A stretch of DNA of 58,410 nucleotides from Coleofasciculus sp. LEGE 07092 (GTDB taxonomy: Bacteria; Cyanobacteriota; Cyanobacteriia; Cyanobacteriales; Coleofasciculaceae). The stretch spans positions 1 to 58,410 of the forward strand of contig NZ_JADEWY010000025.1 of assembly GCF_015207375.1 (NCBI RefSeq). Reading direction: 5' to 3'. Shown in pieces: positions 27,646 through 36,474 of this stretch (position 1 is the first letter of the stretch; the number at the start of each line of letters is the position of its first letter). The translations under genes were made by a program, and so were the position numbers. The notes beneath the pieces were generated by a model, which saw only the letters and a list, made by a program, of their open reading frames with translations, ran no database searches and had not been told where the DNA came from.

Positions 27646-28776
27646 CTAAGTGTGAGTTGTTTGCTGCACACTCCCTTCTTTTACTACACTTTTTAATTCC
27701 TCAGCTAACCTTGATGAAAAGTACTCCAAGTTGTATTTACTTTCGCATAACTTGCGAGCACGAGTTCCCATTTCTTTAGTTTCTTGGGGATGTTCTAGAA
27801 GATAGGAGATTGCTTTTTGCCACCCCTTTATATCTTCAGGTTCGACATAAATACCAATTCCCTCCTTCTCGATATCGACACTAAATTGTTTGTTTCTAGT
27901 CATTACAACTGCTTTTCCCATAGCCATAGCTTCTCCCAGACTCATATTGCCCGTTAAAGTTACGCTATCCCTTCTCTCGGGTGGAATGTCTAACGGAATA
28001 GCAATTGCATAAGCTTTTTCATACTCGGCTATAAGCTCTTCAAAAGAGAGAACAGTTGAACCTTTGGGATGCTCTGGATCGTAGTGAACTTCGACGTTTG
28101 AAGGTATGTTATCAACAGTAGGAGCAGAGTCGGCTGAACAGTAAATTTTTAATGGGTAATGAATTTCAGAGAAGGCTTTTACGAGTGTATTGTAGTCTCG
28201 ATAAGTTTTACCTAAACTTAAAATGAATGTAGGATTGTCTTTCTGCCCTCTTGCATCCCCCTTCTTTTTTGATTCATAAAAGGATAAGTCTACACCTAAT
28301 TCCAAAACACTAAGTTTTTCTTCAGGTATACTAAATTCATTTCTCAAATTATCTCTAATTACGCTACTTCTACATAAAAACTTATCTTTACCTTTCATAA
28401 AGAGATTAATATAAACTTTATTCCAGAAATTTTTTTTAAACGCCCGATGTACTACAACGGCTATTGGTTTTTTATAGAGACCTATATACCGCAGAAGTGT
28501 AAGCACTGACGTATTTAAATCATCTCCTGAATAAACAAGGTCGTAAGGAGAATTCCTGAAAAGTATTCTAAGTTGCTGATCTAAATTTCCTAAAACTTTA
28601 ATTCGGTCACTTATTTCTTTCAGCCGCATATATTTTATGTGGGGCAGCACATCAACATCAATACCGTACTTAGGAAGATGTGTTGCTCCAAACAGCCTAT
28701 GCCCCGGATAGTCACCTTGTTCCCACTTTTGCCATGCAGCATCCATTGGGGCATTACTCAGAAAAAGAATTTTCAT
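27646..28776 (-). CDS. GT4-type glycosyltransferase C
   Basis: 376 residues. MKILFLSNAPMDAAWQKWEQ and LFGATHLPKYGIDVDVLPHI form the N-terminal domain; FILSLGKTYRDYNTLVKAFS and LTGNMSLGEAMAMGKAVVMT are the donor-domain strand and the E-x7-type motif of GT4 enzymes. No membrane segment. The next gene upstream (epimerase) ends 86 bases away, so shared transcription is probable. Sugar specificity unknown. Confidence 0.82.
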   Translation of the reverse strand: MKILFLSNAPMDAAWQKWEQGDYPGHRLFGATHLPKYGIDVDVLPHIKYMRLKEISDRIKVLGNLDQQLRILFRNSPYDLVYSGDDLNTSVLTLLRYIGLYKKPIAVVVHRAFKKNFWNKVYINLFMKGKDKFLCRSSVIRDNLRNEFSIPEEKLSVLELGVDLSFYESKKKGDARGQKDNPTFILSLGKTYRDYNTLVKAFSEIHYPLKIYCSADSAPTVDNIPSNVEVHYDPEHPKGSTVLSFEELIAEYEKAYAIAIPLDIPPERRDSVTLTGNMSLGEAMAMGKAVVMTRNKQFSVDIEKEGIGIYVEPEDIKGWQKAISYLLEHPQETKEMGTRARKLCESKYNLEYFSSRLAEELKSVVKEGSVQQTTHT

Positions 28777-28862
28777 GATAATATAGCTTCACTTGGTAGA
28801 AGGTTATTACGAGGATGAGTTTCAGATGCTATTTTATTAGCATTGTCTAATTCCTTATCTCC

Positions 28863-29918
28863 TTAGACATTAGCGTACCGCTTCTGCTCTACTGCAACGA
28901 TTTCCTCTACGATCTGGGTAAGGTTGCGAGTAATCCCCCATTCTGGAAAATGGGCTTTCAGCTTGCGTAAATCTGAAATATAGCAGATGTGATCGCCAAT
29001 GCGGTTTTTGTCCACATAAGTCCAGTTCATCTTCTTCCCTGTCAGACTTTCGACGATATCGAAGGCTTCTAGGATAGACACACTGTTCTCACGACCTCCC
29101 CCCAAATTATATACTTCCCCTGGTTGAGGATTCCGTCGAAAGGCTTCAAACGCTTGAATTACGTCATAGCTATGGATATTATCCCGCACCTGCTTGCCCT
29201 TGTAACCAAAAACTTTGTAGGTTCCGCCAGTGATAGCCACTTTAACCAAGTAGGAAAGGAACCCATGCAGTTCAACCCCAGAGTGGGAAGGTCCAGTGAG
29301 GCAACCCCCTCGGAAAATCCCTACTTTCGTACCAAAGTAGCGACCATACTCTTGTGCCACGACATCAGCCGCAGTTTTTGAAGCACCAAACAGGGAGTGG
29401 AGGCAACGGTCAATTCGACATTCTTCAGAAATACCATTGTAGTCTTCCGGGTTAGCGTAGTCGTAGCGTTTTTCTAACTCAACTCGTGGAACTTCATTAG
29501 GAGCATCACCATAAACCTTATTGGTACTCATGTGAATGAAAACGGCATCAGGACAAAATTGGCGAGTTGCTTCCAGGAGATTCACCGTACCCAAGGCATT
29601 GACTTCAAAGTCCAATAGCGGAATTTGACAAGCTTTATCGTGGGAGGGTTGAGCGGCGCAGTGGATGATTAAATCAAAGGGATTGGTTTTGAAGAGTTCA
29701 AAAACACCTTCGCGATCGCGGATATCGATATTGTGATGTTCAAAATTGCTGGTAATTTCCTGTAAGCGGCTGCGGTTCCATGTTGTATCCCCTGGAGAGC
29801 CAAAGAACTCAGCTCGCATATTGTTGTCTACGCCAAAGACCTGATGACCTTCGCGATCGTAGTATTCAACCGCTTCAGAGCCGATTAAGCCACTTGAACC
29901 TGTCACTACTACTTTCAT
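28863..29918 (-). CDS. NAD-dependent epimerase/dehydratase, CDP-paratose 2-epimerase-like
   Basis: Short-chain-dehydrogenase-fold nucleotide-sugar enzyme of 351 residues. The NAD loop GSSGLIG (7-13), the segment [25 protein letters not shown] and the TyvE/RfbE-like [20 protein letters not shown] are visible. The catalytic YxxxK of the superfamily appears as FGASK (177-181), with Phe in place of Tyr; from memory this is usual for this subgroup. It should supply a modified sugar donor for the cluster, but the substrate is not certain. The ATG at 29918 follows AAGGAGAA. Confidence 0.82.
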   Translation of the reverse strand: MKVVVTGSSGLIGSEAVEYYDREGHQVFGVDNNMRAEFFGSPGDTTWNRSRLQEITSNFEHHNIDIRDREGVFELFKTNPFDLIIHCAAQPSHDKACQIPLLDFEVNALGTVNLLEATRQFCPDAVFIHMSTNKVYGDAPNEVPRVELEKRYDYANPEDYNGISEECRIDRCLHSLFGASKTAADVVAQEYGRYFGTKVGIFRGGCLTGPSHSGVELHGFLSYLVKVAITGGTYKVFGYKGKQVRDNIHSYDVIQAFEAFRRNPQPGEVYNLGGGRENSVSILEAFDIVESLTGKKMNWTYVDKNRIGDHICYISDLRKLKAHFPEWGITRNLTQIVEEIVAVEQKRYANV

Positions 29919-30010
29919 AAATATTCTCCTTCAACTTCAACCCAGTTATTATACATACTGTAACTCTAATTTTTTAGTCTTCAACTTTACTCCCTTACCT
30001 TATAAGCACT

Positions 30011-31279
30011 TTAAGAAGTTGCCATCTTAGAGCTGGCTTTAATGTCTTTATTTCTTAATGATGAGCTTGATTTACTAAGCCTTTCCTTTTGGAGGGCCGT
30101 TGAAAAAGCAATTGATATATAAATAATCCAAAACAAATGACCCTGGTCTAAAATTGTACCCGTTATACTATAATTAAATAGAGTTGTAACCGTCAAAAAC
30201 TGCCAAAACCAAAAATATTCTATCGCCTGAAGTGAGAACAGCAGATATAGGGTTCTACCATAAACTGTCAGAAAACTAATTACAAACAAAGCAATTCCGA
30301 GCCATCCCAAGTCGGCAAATAAGTCAAGAAAACCGTTATGAGCATGAGTTCCTCCATCAGCCCACGTCTGATTGCTGATAAAGTACTGTACCTCAGTATC
30401 CTTCCAAAACCCAGCATACCCATAGCCTAGTAAAGGTCTCTCTGAAGCCTTCTCAATTACAGCAGCCCAGAGTTCATCACGTCCGCTTAGTGTCATAGAC
30501 TTTCCGAGTATATCGACTACTATGGTTTCTATATTGTTTGAAATAACTATAGCTAAAGTACTTATAGTTAGTATCGCAATAATTAAAAGAAACACCCGGA
30601 TTTTATAATACTGCTTTAAGAAATTAAAAAGGGGAAATAATGACAAAGATAACACCAAGAGAACAAAAGCAGTTGTTCCCTGAGAAAGCAAAAGAAGCAT
30701 AAAAGAAAGACCAGACATAATCAATGCAGTCCGGCGATGCCTACGGCTTTTGATAGCGATGAGCAGAAAAAGTATGATAGTGACAGTCATCATGCGAGCT
30801 AGAGAGTTTTTCTGGATAAAGGCACCCTTCCACGCTAGTTCACCATGATAGTCCTGAATGCCGTAAGATGGAAAGACGAATGCAACTCCTAAGCTGAGAA
30901 GCGTGCTGATGCCTGTTACCCAAGCCATTAAACGCATCTGCTCTTCAGGGCTATAGCGTGTAGCCAAGTATACCCCTAACAGGGTTGTTCGCAATAAAGC
31001 TCTGCCGAAGTTTAAGGTATCTCCTGGAGAAGCAGACCAAAAAACAGATACCAAAGCAGTTGCTGTCAGGAGCAGTATAGGAATGTCTTTTGTCGCTACA
31101 GATATAAATTTCTTCCACTGCAACATACTGAACAGAGGGATAAATGCATAAGCGGCAAGCTTCATCACCTTTTGCCATAAAGCTCCCCATGGCTGAGGAA
31201 AACCAACTCCGCAGGAGTACAGAAGCAATAAAATAACAATTCCTGATTCAAATTTCCTCAAGCGCTCGACTCTAATCAA
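30011..31279 (-). CDS. O-antigen ligase/polymerase family membrane protein (Wzy-like)
   Basis: 422 residues with about 10-12 hydrophobic segments and the large periplasmic loop typical of Wzy/WaaL proteins: GYGYAGFWKDTEVQYF followed by GGTHAHNGFLDLFADLGWLG, with the conserved H-HN. In a polysaccharide locus it most likely polymerises lipid-linked repeat units in the periplasm; ligase activity is the alternative. The start is a TTG at 31279 with AGAGGG eight bases upstream; no ATG is near. A 92-base gap separates it from the epimerase gene downstream. Confidence 0.87.
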   Translation of the reverse strand: MIRVERLRKFESGIVILLLLYSCGVGFPQPWGALWQKVMKLAAYAFIPLFSMLQWKKFISVATKDIPILLLTATALVSVFWSASPGDTLNFGRALLRTTLLGVYLATRYSPEEQMRLMAWVTGISTLLSLGVAFVFPSYGIQDYHGELAWKGAFIQKNSLARMMTVTIILFLLIAIKSRRHRRTALIMSGLSFMLLLLSQGTTAFVLLVLSLSLFPLFNFLKQYYKIRVFLLIIAILTISTLAIVISNNIETIVVDILGKSMTLSGRDELWAAVIEKASERPLLGYGYAGFWKDTEVQYFISNQTWADGGTHAHNGFLDLFADLGWLGIALFVISFLTVYGRTLYLLFSLQAIEYFWFWQFLTVTTLFNYSITGTILDQGHLFWIIYISIAFSTALQKERLSKSSSSLRNKDIKASSKMATS

Positions 31280-31404
31280 TGTTTACCCTCTAGTGCTTGA
31301 AAATAGATGAGGCTGCTTAAACGTGTTTTTAGCTAGGTTTTTTACCTGAGGTTGTAGAAGAGAAATTAGGTTAACTTAACGTAAAAGTTTCAAATCTTAT
31401 TCTT

Positions 31405-32661
31405 TTACCGATTGCCTCCCTCTAAAATTTCAGTAAAAAGAGATAGGTAACGACTGGCTTGGAGTTCCCTAGTAAATTCTTGCTCTACTTTATCACGAGC
31501 GCGGCGCGACAGGTTTTGATGTCGCTCTCTATTCTCTAACACCCAGGCAATTCCCCGAGCCAAATCTTCAATTCTATAAGGTTCGACTAAATAACCATTT
31601 TTTTGATGTTCAATCATATCGGGCATACCGCCAATATTGAAGGCAACGCAGGGGGTTCCACAGGCGATCGCTTCCATGATCGTATTGGGTAAGTTATCCT
31701 GAACTGAGGGTAAAACAAAGACATCTGCTGCTGAATAGACCAGGGCTAGCGAGAGGTCATCGCTAAACGTACCTAAGTAGTGAGTTTTCAAGCCAAACTC
31801 CGGGGGATTCTCTGGCTGAGAGCTACCAAAAACAACTAGCTCTACTCTATCTTGCCATCCCGATTTACTCAAGTCTTGCAGCGCTGGTTGCAATAGGTGA
31901 AATCCCTTTCTATTATTACTGGTTGCTTTAAGAGAGCCAAAAAGAACAAGGTGCTTGTCTTGAGGCAACTTAAGCAATTCTCTTGCTATCTGTGGATTGA
32001 TGGGTCTATACAGGTTAGTATCAATACCGTTGGGAATTAGCTCGACTCGCAGTTCCTTAAAGAGGGAACTCGATTTAACACACTTGGCTAGCCATGAGCT
32101 AAGCGCCACAATCGTTAAGTCAAGATTTCTCCAAGCCTTCGCTTTACGCTGCCACACCCAACGGGACAAATCTCGATCTTTGCTGCTGCCAAGTTGAGGA
32201 CATTTGCCACAGGCATCAGTGTAGCGATCGCAGTCTTGATTATAATGACATCCTCCTGTAAACGCCCACATATCGTGGAGAGTCCAAACCAGAGGAGTTT
32301 TTAATTTGGCAATTGTTTCGATTTGGAGGAAGGCTTCGCCAGTCCAATGAAGGTTGATTATATCTGGCTTAAGTTGCGCAATTTTGGGGAGAGTTCTCTC
32401 TGGAAGCCACTGAAGAGAAAAGATAGTGTCCTCCCGTTGAGGATAAAATTTTAAGGGCAAAGCATCAAAAGCTACCCTTGTTCTGGCAACGCTTTCCCCC
32501 AGCCTTGTCCTAGGAGCAGTCACTGTTAAATCGTCGGTAGACTTATACTGCACTAACATCTGGGAATCAACACCAATTTCCTGTAAACCCTGATGTAATC
32601 GATAGGCAGCACGGGCAGCACCTCCTTGAAAATCCGCAGTACTAACCAGTAAAGTCTTCAT
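31405..32661 (-). CDS. GT4-type glycosyltransferase D (WcaC-like)
   Basis: 418 residues. MKTLLVSTADFQGGAARAAY with the glycine-rich acceptor loop, LVWTLHDMWAFTGGC and a Cys-rich stretch (CHYNQDCDRYTDACGKCPQL) typical of one EPS transferase group are seen. The donor motifs are LVLFGSLKATSNNRKGFHLL, VFVLPSVQDNLPNTIMEAIA and CGTPCVAFNIGGMPDMI. The Cys set may bind zinc. It starts 7 bases after the stop of the sulfotransferase gene upstream, so the two are probably translated from one mRNA. Confidence 0.88.
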   Translation of the reverse strand: MKTLLVSTADFQGGAARAAYRLHQGLQEIGVDSQMLVQYKSTDDLTVTAPRTRLGESVARTRVAFDALPLKFYPQREDTIFSLQWLPERTLPKIAQLKPDIINLHWTGEAFLQIETIAKLKTPLVWTLHDMWAFTGGCHYNQDCDRYTDACGKCPQLGSSKDRDLSRWVWQRKAKAWRNLDLTIVALSSWLAKCVKSSSLFKELRVELIPNGIDTNLYRPINPQIARELLKLPQDKHLVLFGSLKATSNNRKGFHLLQPALQDLSKSGWQDRVELVVFGSSQPENPPEFGLKTHYLGTFSDDLSLALVYSAADVFVLPSVQDNLPNTIMEAIACGTPCVAFNIGGMPDMIEHQKNGYLVEPYRIEDLARGIAWVLENRERHQNLSRRARDKVEQEFTRELQASRYLSLFTEILEGGNR

Positions 32662-32668
32662 TTCTCAC

Positions 32669-33571
32669 TTACTCCAGCCATGTTGAAAGATCCCGGTGAA
32701 TCAAGTCCTGAAGTTTAAAGATATCGTTGCGGTACACCTGGATTAGTTGGCTTCGTACCTCTGAAGATAGCTGTGGTTTAGCAAGAGTTCGATTGGTAAG
32801 GTTGCGAACAAGGCGCTTTCGTAGCTTATAAGGAACGAGCAGCTTGAAGGGTTCTTTAATAAAGTTTTGGTTTGTCAAAAAACTATAAAATAGTTTGTTT
32901 TTAGGAATACCACTAACATTGTATCTAGTAGAAGTATCTGGGATAAACGTCTCATCCACCTGTAGGAACTGAAAAGCATCCCGCAGTACTTTAAGAGGGT
33001 GGGTATTTAAGTCCTCGTAAAGATAGATTTTAATCTGACTGCGGTCAAACCTGTCAAAGTACCGTTGCAATTGGGTAGAGTAAAATCCTCCCTGCACATA
33101 ATAGAAGCCCCACCACCAGTTGTCACGGATACGATTTTCTTCTTCCTGAAGAGCGCGAGCAAAATCAGTATGGATTTCAAAGCCTTCTCGAATATGATGT
33201 AGGAAGTTAGAGTAGGCTCTCTCAACGGGATTACGGAGGATAGCAATTAGCTTAGCATCAGGAATATAATGCTGGATTCGATCGGGAGCTTTGGGATGAT
33301 AGAGATAGATAGGAGAGGCTTCACCAATTGCTATTTCCTTCACGACTCCTTGAAATTGTTCGCGGTAAGCTTCAAGGGTAGTCTTACAATTTGCCAGGTA
33401 GCCCTCACTAATCGTGCCTGCGGGAAAACCTAGCTTCTCACCCTCCAACGCAAAGAAGTTGGGTTCTTTTACTGGAGTCATGTAGATTTGCGGATGCTGC
33501 TCCAGAGAAGCATGAAGGGCAGTTGTTCCAGCCTTAGCCGCGCCGATAATGAGGAAATTTGGCAGGGTCAT
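32669..33571 (-). CDS. Sulfotransferase (PAPS-dependent, HS-NST-like) 2
   Basis: About 300 residues from the ATG at 33571, which has GGAAAG directly upstream; the longest frame starts at 33604. LPNFLIIGAAKAGTTALHAS is the PAPS 5' loop, KEPNFFALEG the conserved follow-up, and AILRNPVERAYSNFLHHIRE the 3'-phosphate segment. Tandem with sulfotransferase 3, and the two share long identical stretches including the C-terminal KLQDLI-RDLS-WL. Likely acts in the cytoplasm on lipid-linked repeat units. Confidence 0.9.
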   Translation of the reverse strand: MTLPNFLIIGAAKAGTTALHASLEQHPQIYMTPVKEPNFFALEGEKLGFPAGTISEGYLANCKTTLEAYREQFQGVVKEIAIGEASPIYLYHPKAPDRIQHYIPDAKLIAILRNPVERAYSNFLHHIREGFEIHTDFARALQEEENRIRDNWWWGFYYVQGGFYSTQLQRYFDRFDRSQIKIYLYEDLNTHPLKVLRDAFQFLQVDETFIPDTSTRYNVSGIPKNKLFYSFLTNQNFIKEPFKLLVPYKLRKRLVRNLTNRTLAKPQLSSEVRSQLIQVYRNDIFKLQDLIHRDLSTWLE

Positions 33572-33605
33572 ACACTTTCCTCTGTGCCTACGCATCCTTG
33601 ACAAT

Positions 33606-34514
33606 TTAGTATAGCCATGCTGAAAGATCCCGCTGAATGAGGTCTTGAAGTTTCAAGATGTCTTCTCGGAACAATTGAAGTAGTTGATTCCGTAACTCTG
33701 AAGACAATTGAGGTTTTGTAAGATTTTGAATAGTCAGATTAGTAGTAATACGTTTGCGCAGTCTATTTGGCACTAGTGGCTTGAATAAATCCTTGAGCGG
33801 GTTTGGTTCTTTTAAGAAGTTGTGCAGAAGTCTGTTTTGAGGAACACCGGATACATTGGGTCGGATAGACATATCTGGCACAAACTTATCATCTACCCCA
33901 AGAAACTGGAAAATGTTCTGTAGAACGCCCACTGGATCAGTGCTGAAGTCTTCATACAGATAGACTTTAATCTGACGTTGGTCAAAGGCTTCAAAGTAGC
34001 GTTTTAGTTGGATGGAGTAAAAGCCCAGATCCTGATAACGCCAAAGAAATCCCCAGTTCTCTTGCATTCGTTTCTCTTCCGCCTGGAGTGCTTGCGCAAA
34101 GTCAGTAATGGGTTCACGCTCATCCCGGATTAACTGCATAAAACTTGCATAGGCTCGATCAACTGGATGGCGAAGGATGGCAATAAGCTTGGCATTGGGT
34201 ACATAATGCTTGATGCGCTCATGGGCTTTGGGAAGGTACAGATATAAAGCGGATGCCTCACCAACGGCTACTTCCTTTGAAACAGATTGAAACAGGTCAC
34301 GGTAAGCTTCTATGTTAGTAATCGAAGTTTGATTAATCGTAACCCTTGGGCCTCGAAAGTTTAAATTTTCGCCTTCAAAGGCAAAAAAATGAGGTTCTTT
34401 TACAGGACTCATGTAGATTTGTGGGTGCTGCTTTAAGTATTGATAAAATGCAGTTGTGCCTGATTTTGCTGCGCCAATAATCAAAAAATTAGGCATCATT
34501 TCTCTAGAACTCAT
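33606..34514 (-). CDS. Sulfotransferase (PAPS-dependent, HS-NST-like) 3
   Basis: 302 residues: MPNFLIIGAAKSGTTAFYQY is the PAPS loop, KEPHFFAFEGENLNF follows, and AILRHPVDRAYASFMQLIRD is the 3' segment (RHP in place of RNP). Starts at 34514, 34499 or 34496 are all ATG; the last two have an AGAG just upstream. It lies upstream of sulfotransferase 2 with almost no gap. The divergence of the middle region (DFAQALQAEEKRMQENWGFL against DFARALQEEENRIRDNWWWG) suggests a related but perhaps different acceptor position. Confidence 0.9.
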   Translation of the reverse strand: MSSREMMPNFLIIGAAKSGTTAFYQYLKQHPQIYMSPVKEPHFFAFEGENLNFRGPRVTINQTSITNIEAYRDLFQSVSKEVAVGEASALYLYLPKAHERIKHYVPNAKLIAILRHPVDRAYASFMQLIRDEREPITDFAQALQAEEKRMQENWGFLWRYQDLGFYSIQLKRYFEAFDQRQIKVYLYEDFSTDPVGVLQNIFQFLGVDDKFVPDMSIRPNVSGVPQNRLLHNFLKEPNPLKDLFKPLVPNRLRKRITTNLTIQNLTKPQLSSELRNQLLQLFREDILKLQDLIQRDLSAWLY

Positions 34515-34598
34515 AATTAATAATAAATATTGTCATTGACTAACAGAATTAATACCTTTACTATGCGTAAAATCACTTTGATTTATTGAAGCACTTTG

Positions 34599-35522
34599 TC
34601 AAGAAGCAGTCATTATTTTTTTAATTTTTCGGCGAATTCGTTGCAATAAACTTTGCTTCCACGTTTTCTGATAACGAAGATAATCATAATTTCGATCTAC
34701 AGCTACTCCGTAAGGTTCTTTTAAGGGAAACGATATTGAAGAGATTGGTAAATTAGCAACTCCCTTCGTATCTTTTTTTGTATTCGTTCCCTCCTTTGTA
34801 AAACCAAGGTTACTAATCAAATTTCCAGAAGGTATAATTGATAAACCTGACTGTAAAAAACGAGCAAATCCCCATTGATAATCCCAAGTATCAATTTCAC
34901 CCAAGTACGTCTTCTCAAAAATGTCACTTCGGTTCAAATACTGTTTTTTGTCACAAATTACATCCCTAACTCTATTTCTAGCTTCAGCACTTGACCAAAG
35001 ATTCATATTTACATCGTAGTAATGCCATGCTCTCTGCCAAGAAGCCCATCCCCAAATGGAGCCGTAATAAGCAAAATGATAGCTTTGGATATCGGATTTC
35101 CATTCCCCTAGTATATTTGAACCACTAATCATCATAATACGTTTATCATTTCTATACTTGTCTAATAATTCCTCGCAAAATCTGAAAAAACTAGGATGCG
35201 GCAAGCAGTCATCCTCAAGAATAATTGCTTCTTCAACGGTATTAAATACCCAATTTAATCCACTTGATAAACGTTGCTTACAGCCCATATTCACATCAGA
35301 GTAATTCTTCAGGACTTCGCAGTCCCAATCTACACGCTCAATAATCGCACGAGTCGCAGCACACTTTTCTGCTTCACCTGCTCGATCTGCACGAGCACCA
35401 TCTGCAATTACTAGAAGCTTGGGAGGTTTAGCTTGACGAATCACCTCAAAAACTTTCTCAGTAGTATCTGGACGTTTAAAAATTATAAATACAACGGGAG
35501 TCTTTATTTGCCAGTCAGCCAT
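34599..35522 (-). CDS. GT2-like glycosyltransferase (GT-A fold)
   Basis: 307 residues. PVVFIIFKRPDTTEKVFEVI, VIADGARADRAGEAEKCAAT, GCKQRLSSGLNWVFNTVEEA and the acidic metal-binding motif ILEDDCLPHPSFFRFCEELL identify a nucleotide-diphospho-sugar transferase of the kind often found in surface-polysaccharide loci. The C-terminal third (YGSIWGWASWQRAWHYYD) is typical of this group. AT-rich relative to the housekeeping genes. Donor unknown. Confidence 0.78.
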   Translation of the reverse strand: MADWQIKTPVVFIIFKRPDTTEKVFEVIRQAKPPKLLVIADGARADRAGEAEKCAATRAIIERVDWDCEVLKNYSDVNMGCKQRLSSGLNWVFNTVEEAIILEDDCLPHPSFFRFCEELLDKYRNDKRIMMISGSNILGEWKSDIQSYHFAYYGSIWGWASWQRAWHYYDVNMNLWSSAEARNRVRDVICDKKQYLNRSDIFEKTYLGEIDTWDYQWGFARFLQSGLSIIPSGNLISNLGFTKEGTNTKKDTKGVANLPISSISFPLKEPYGVAVDRNYDYLRYQKTWKQSLLQRIRRKIKKIMTAS

Positions 35523-35557
35523 TTCTCTACTGTGCCACCTAATTTAATGAAACCCAA

Positions 35558-36430
35558 CTAGAGTTTTAGAAGAAATCTTAAACGCCTTCTTAGATTAATC
35601 CGAGCTTTTAAAAATCGGAAAATAGAAAAGGCTTGTTCTGCCCGAAATTTCAACAAATTCTTCTCCTGAATGGGGATTCCAGCATCATTTATTAAAAAAG
35701 AACTCCTGAGATTTTTTATAGATTGCCTCACGGATTGATTCATCGTAGTTTTCAAGAAGCCACTTCGAGTTTGAGCTATATTAGCCTCATGAAGGATTTG
35801 CAGCCAAGCCGGTGTTTGTCTATTCTTAATATTTTTCATTGAACCGATCTCATACAACCTTTGATGGGATAGACGAAATACTCCTTTAAATGCCTCAGTT
35901 TTTTCAATTAAGCTTATGAAAGGGTTTCCCTGGGGATATCTTCTTAAGTAGAGCTTATTATCGTAAAGCACATAGCCATAGATAAAGTTTATAGATACAC
36001 CATCTTGTTCAACAAAATTATCCTGAACCATCTGCACAAAGTTCTTACATAAGGCATCATCTGTATCCAGGCGAGTTGTAATCACATATTCACTTTCCAT
36101 TGTCATATTAGCTCTGATTATTTCTAGAGCTTCTTCGGGTATTTTTTCAATATCGTTAAAAACACAACTTATATAAGCAGGAATAAAATTTTTCCACTTT
36201 GAATATTTTTTTATTTTTTCTTTAAAAGCGTCAGAGGTATCAATGTTAAAGAAAACTATCCACTTAAAATTTTGATTGGACTGTCCCTGAACTGATGGAT
36301 AGCAAAAGTTGTCAAATAATTTTAGCCTACTTTCTAGCCAATCACCGTCCAGGTTTAAATGATTGGGTCTGTCTTTTTTTGTTGATTTTACGTTAAATCT
36401 AGTCAAAACAAAATGGTTAAAACTACTCAT
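35558..36430 (-). CDS. Putative rhamnosyltransferase-family protein (GT-A-like)
   Basis: About 290 residues from the ATG at 36430; the longest frame uses TTG at 36448. FNHFVLTRFNVKS, WLESRLKLFDNFCYPSVQGQ, FKWIVFFNIDTSDAFKEKI and YVITTRLDTDDALCKNFV (with the DTDD metal motif) match the putative rhamnosyl transferase family (PF11316). The C-terminus is basic (KARINLRRRLRFLLK). It lies 27 bases upstream of the GT2-like gene start and is downstream of the ABC exporter. Acceptor and donor are inferred only from family. Confidence 0.75.
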   Translation of the reverse strand: MSSFNHFVLTRFNVKSTKKDRPNHLNLDGDWLESRLKLFDNFCYPSVQGQSNQNFKWIVFFNIDTSDAFKEKIKKYSKWKNFIPAYISCVFNDIEKIPEEALEIIRANMTMESEYVITTRLDTDDALCKNFVQMVQDNFVEQDGVSINFIYGYVLYDNKLYLRRYPQGNPFISLIEKTEAFKGVFRLSHQRLYEIGSMKNIKNRQTPAWLQILHEANIAQTRSGFLKTTMNQSVRQSIKNLRSSFLINDAGIPIQEKNLLKFRAEQAFSIFRFLKARINLRRRLRFLLKL

Positions 36431-36474
36431 CTCTTTACTTAAAACCAATCACCCCTTAATAACAAACAAACCTT

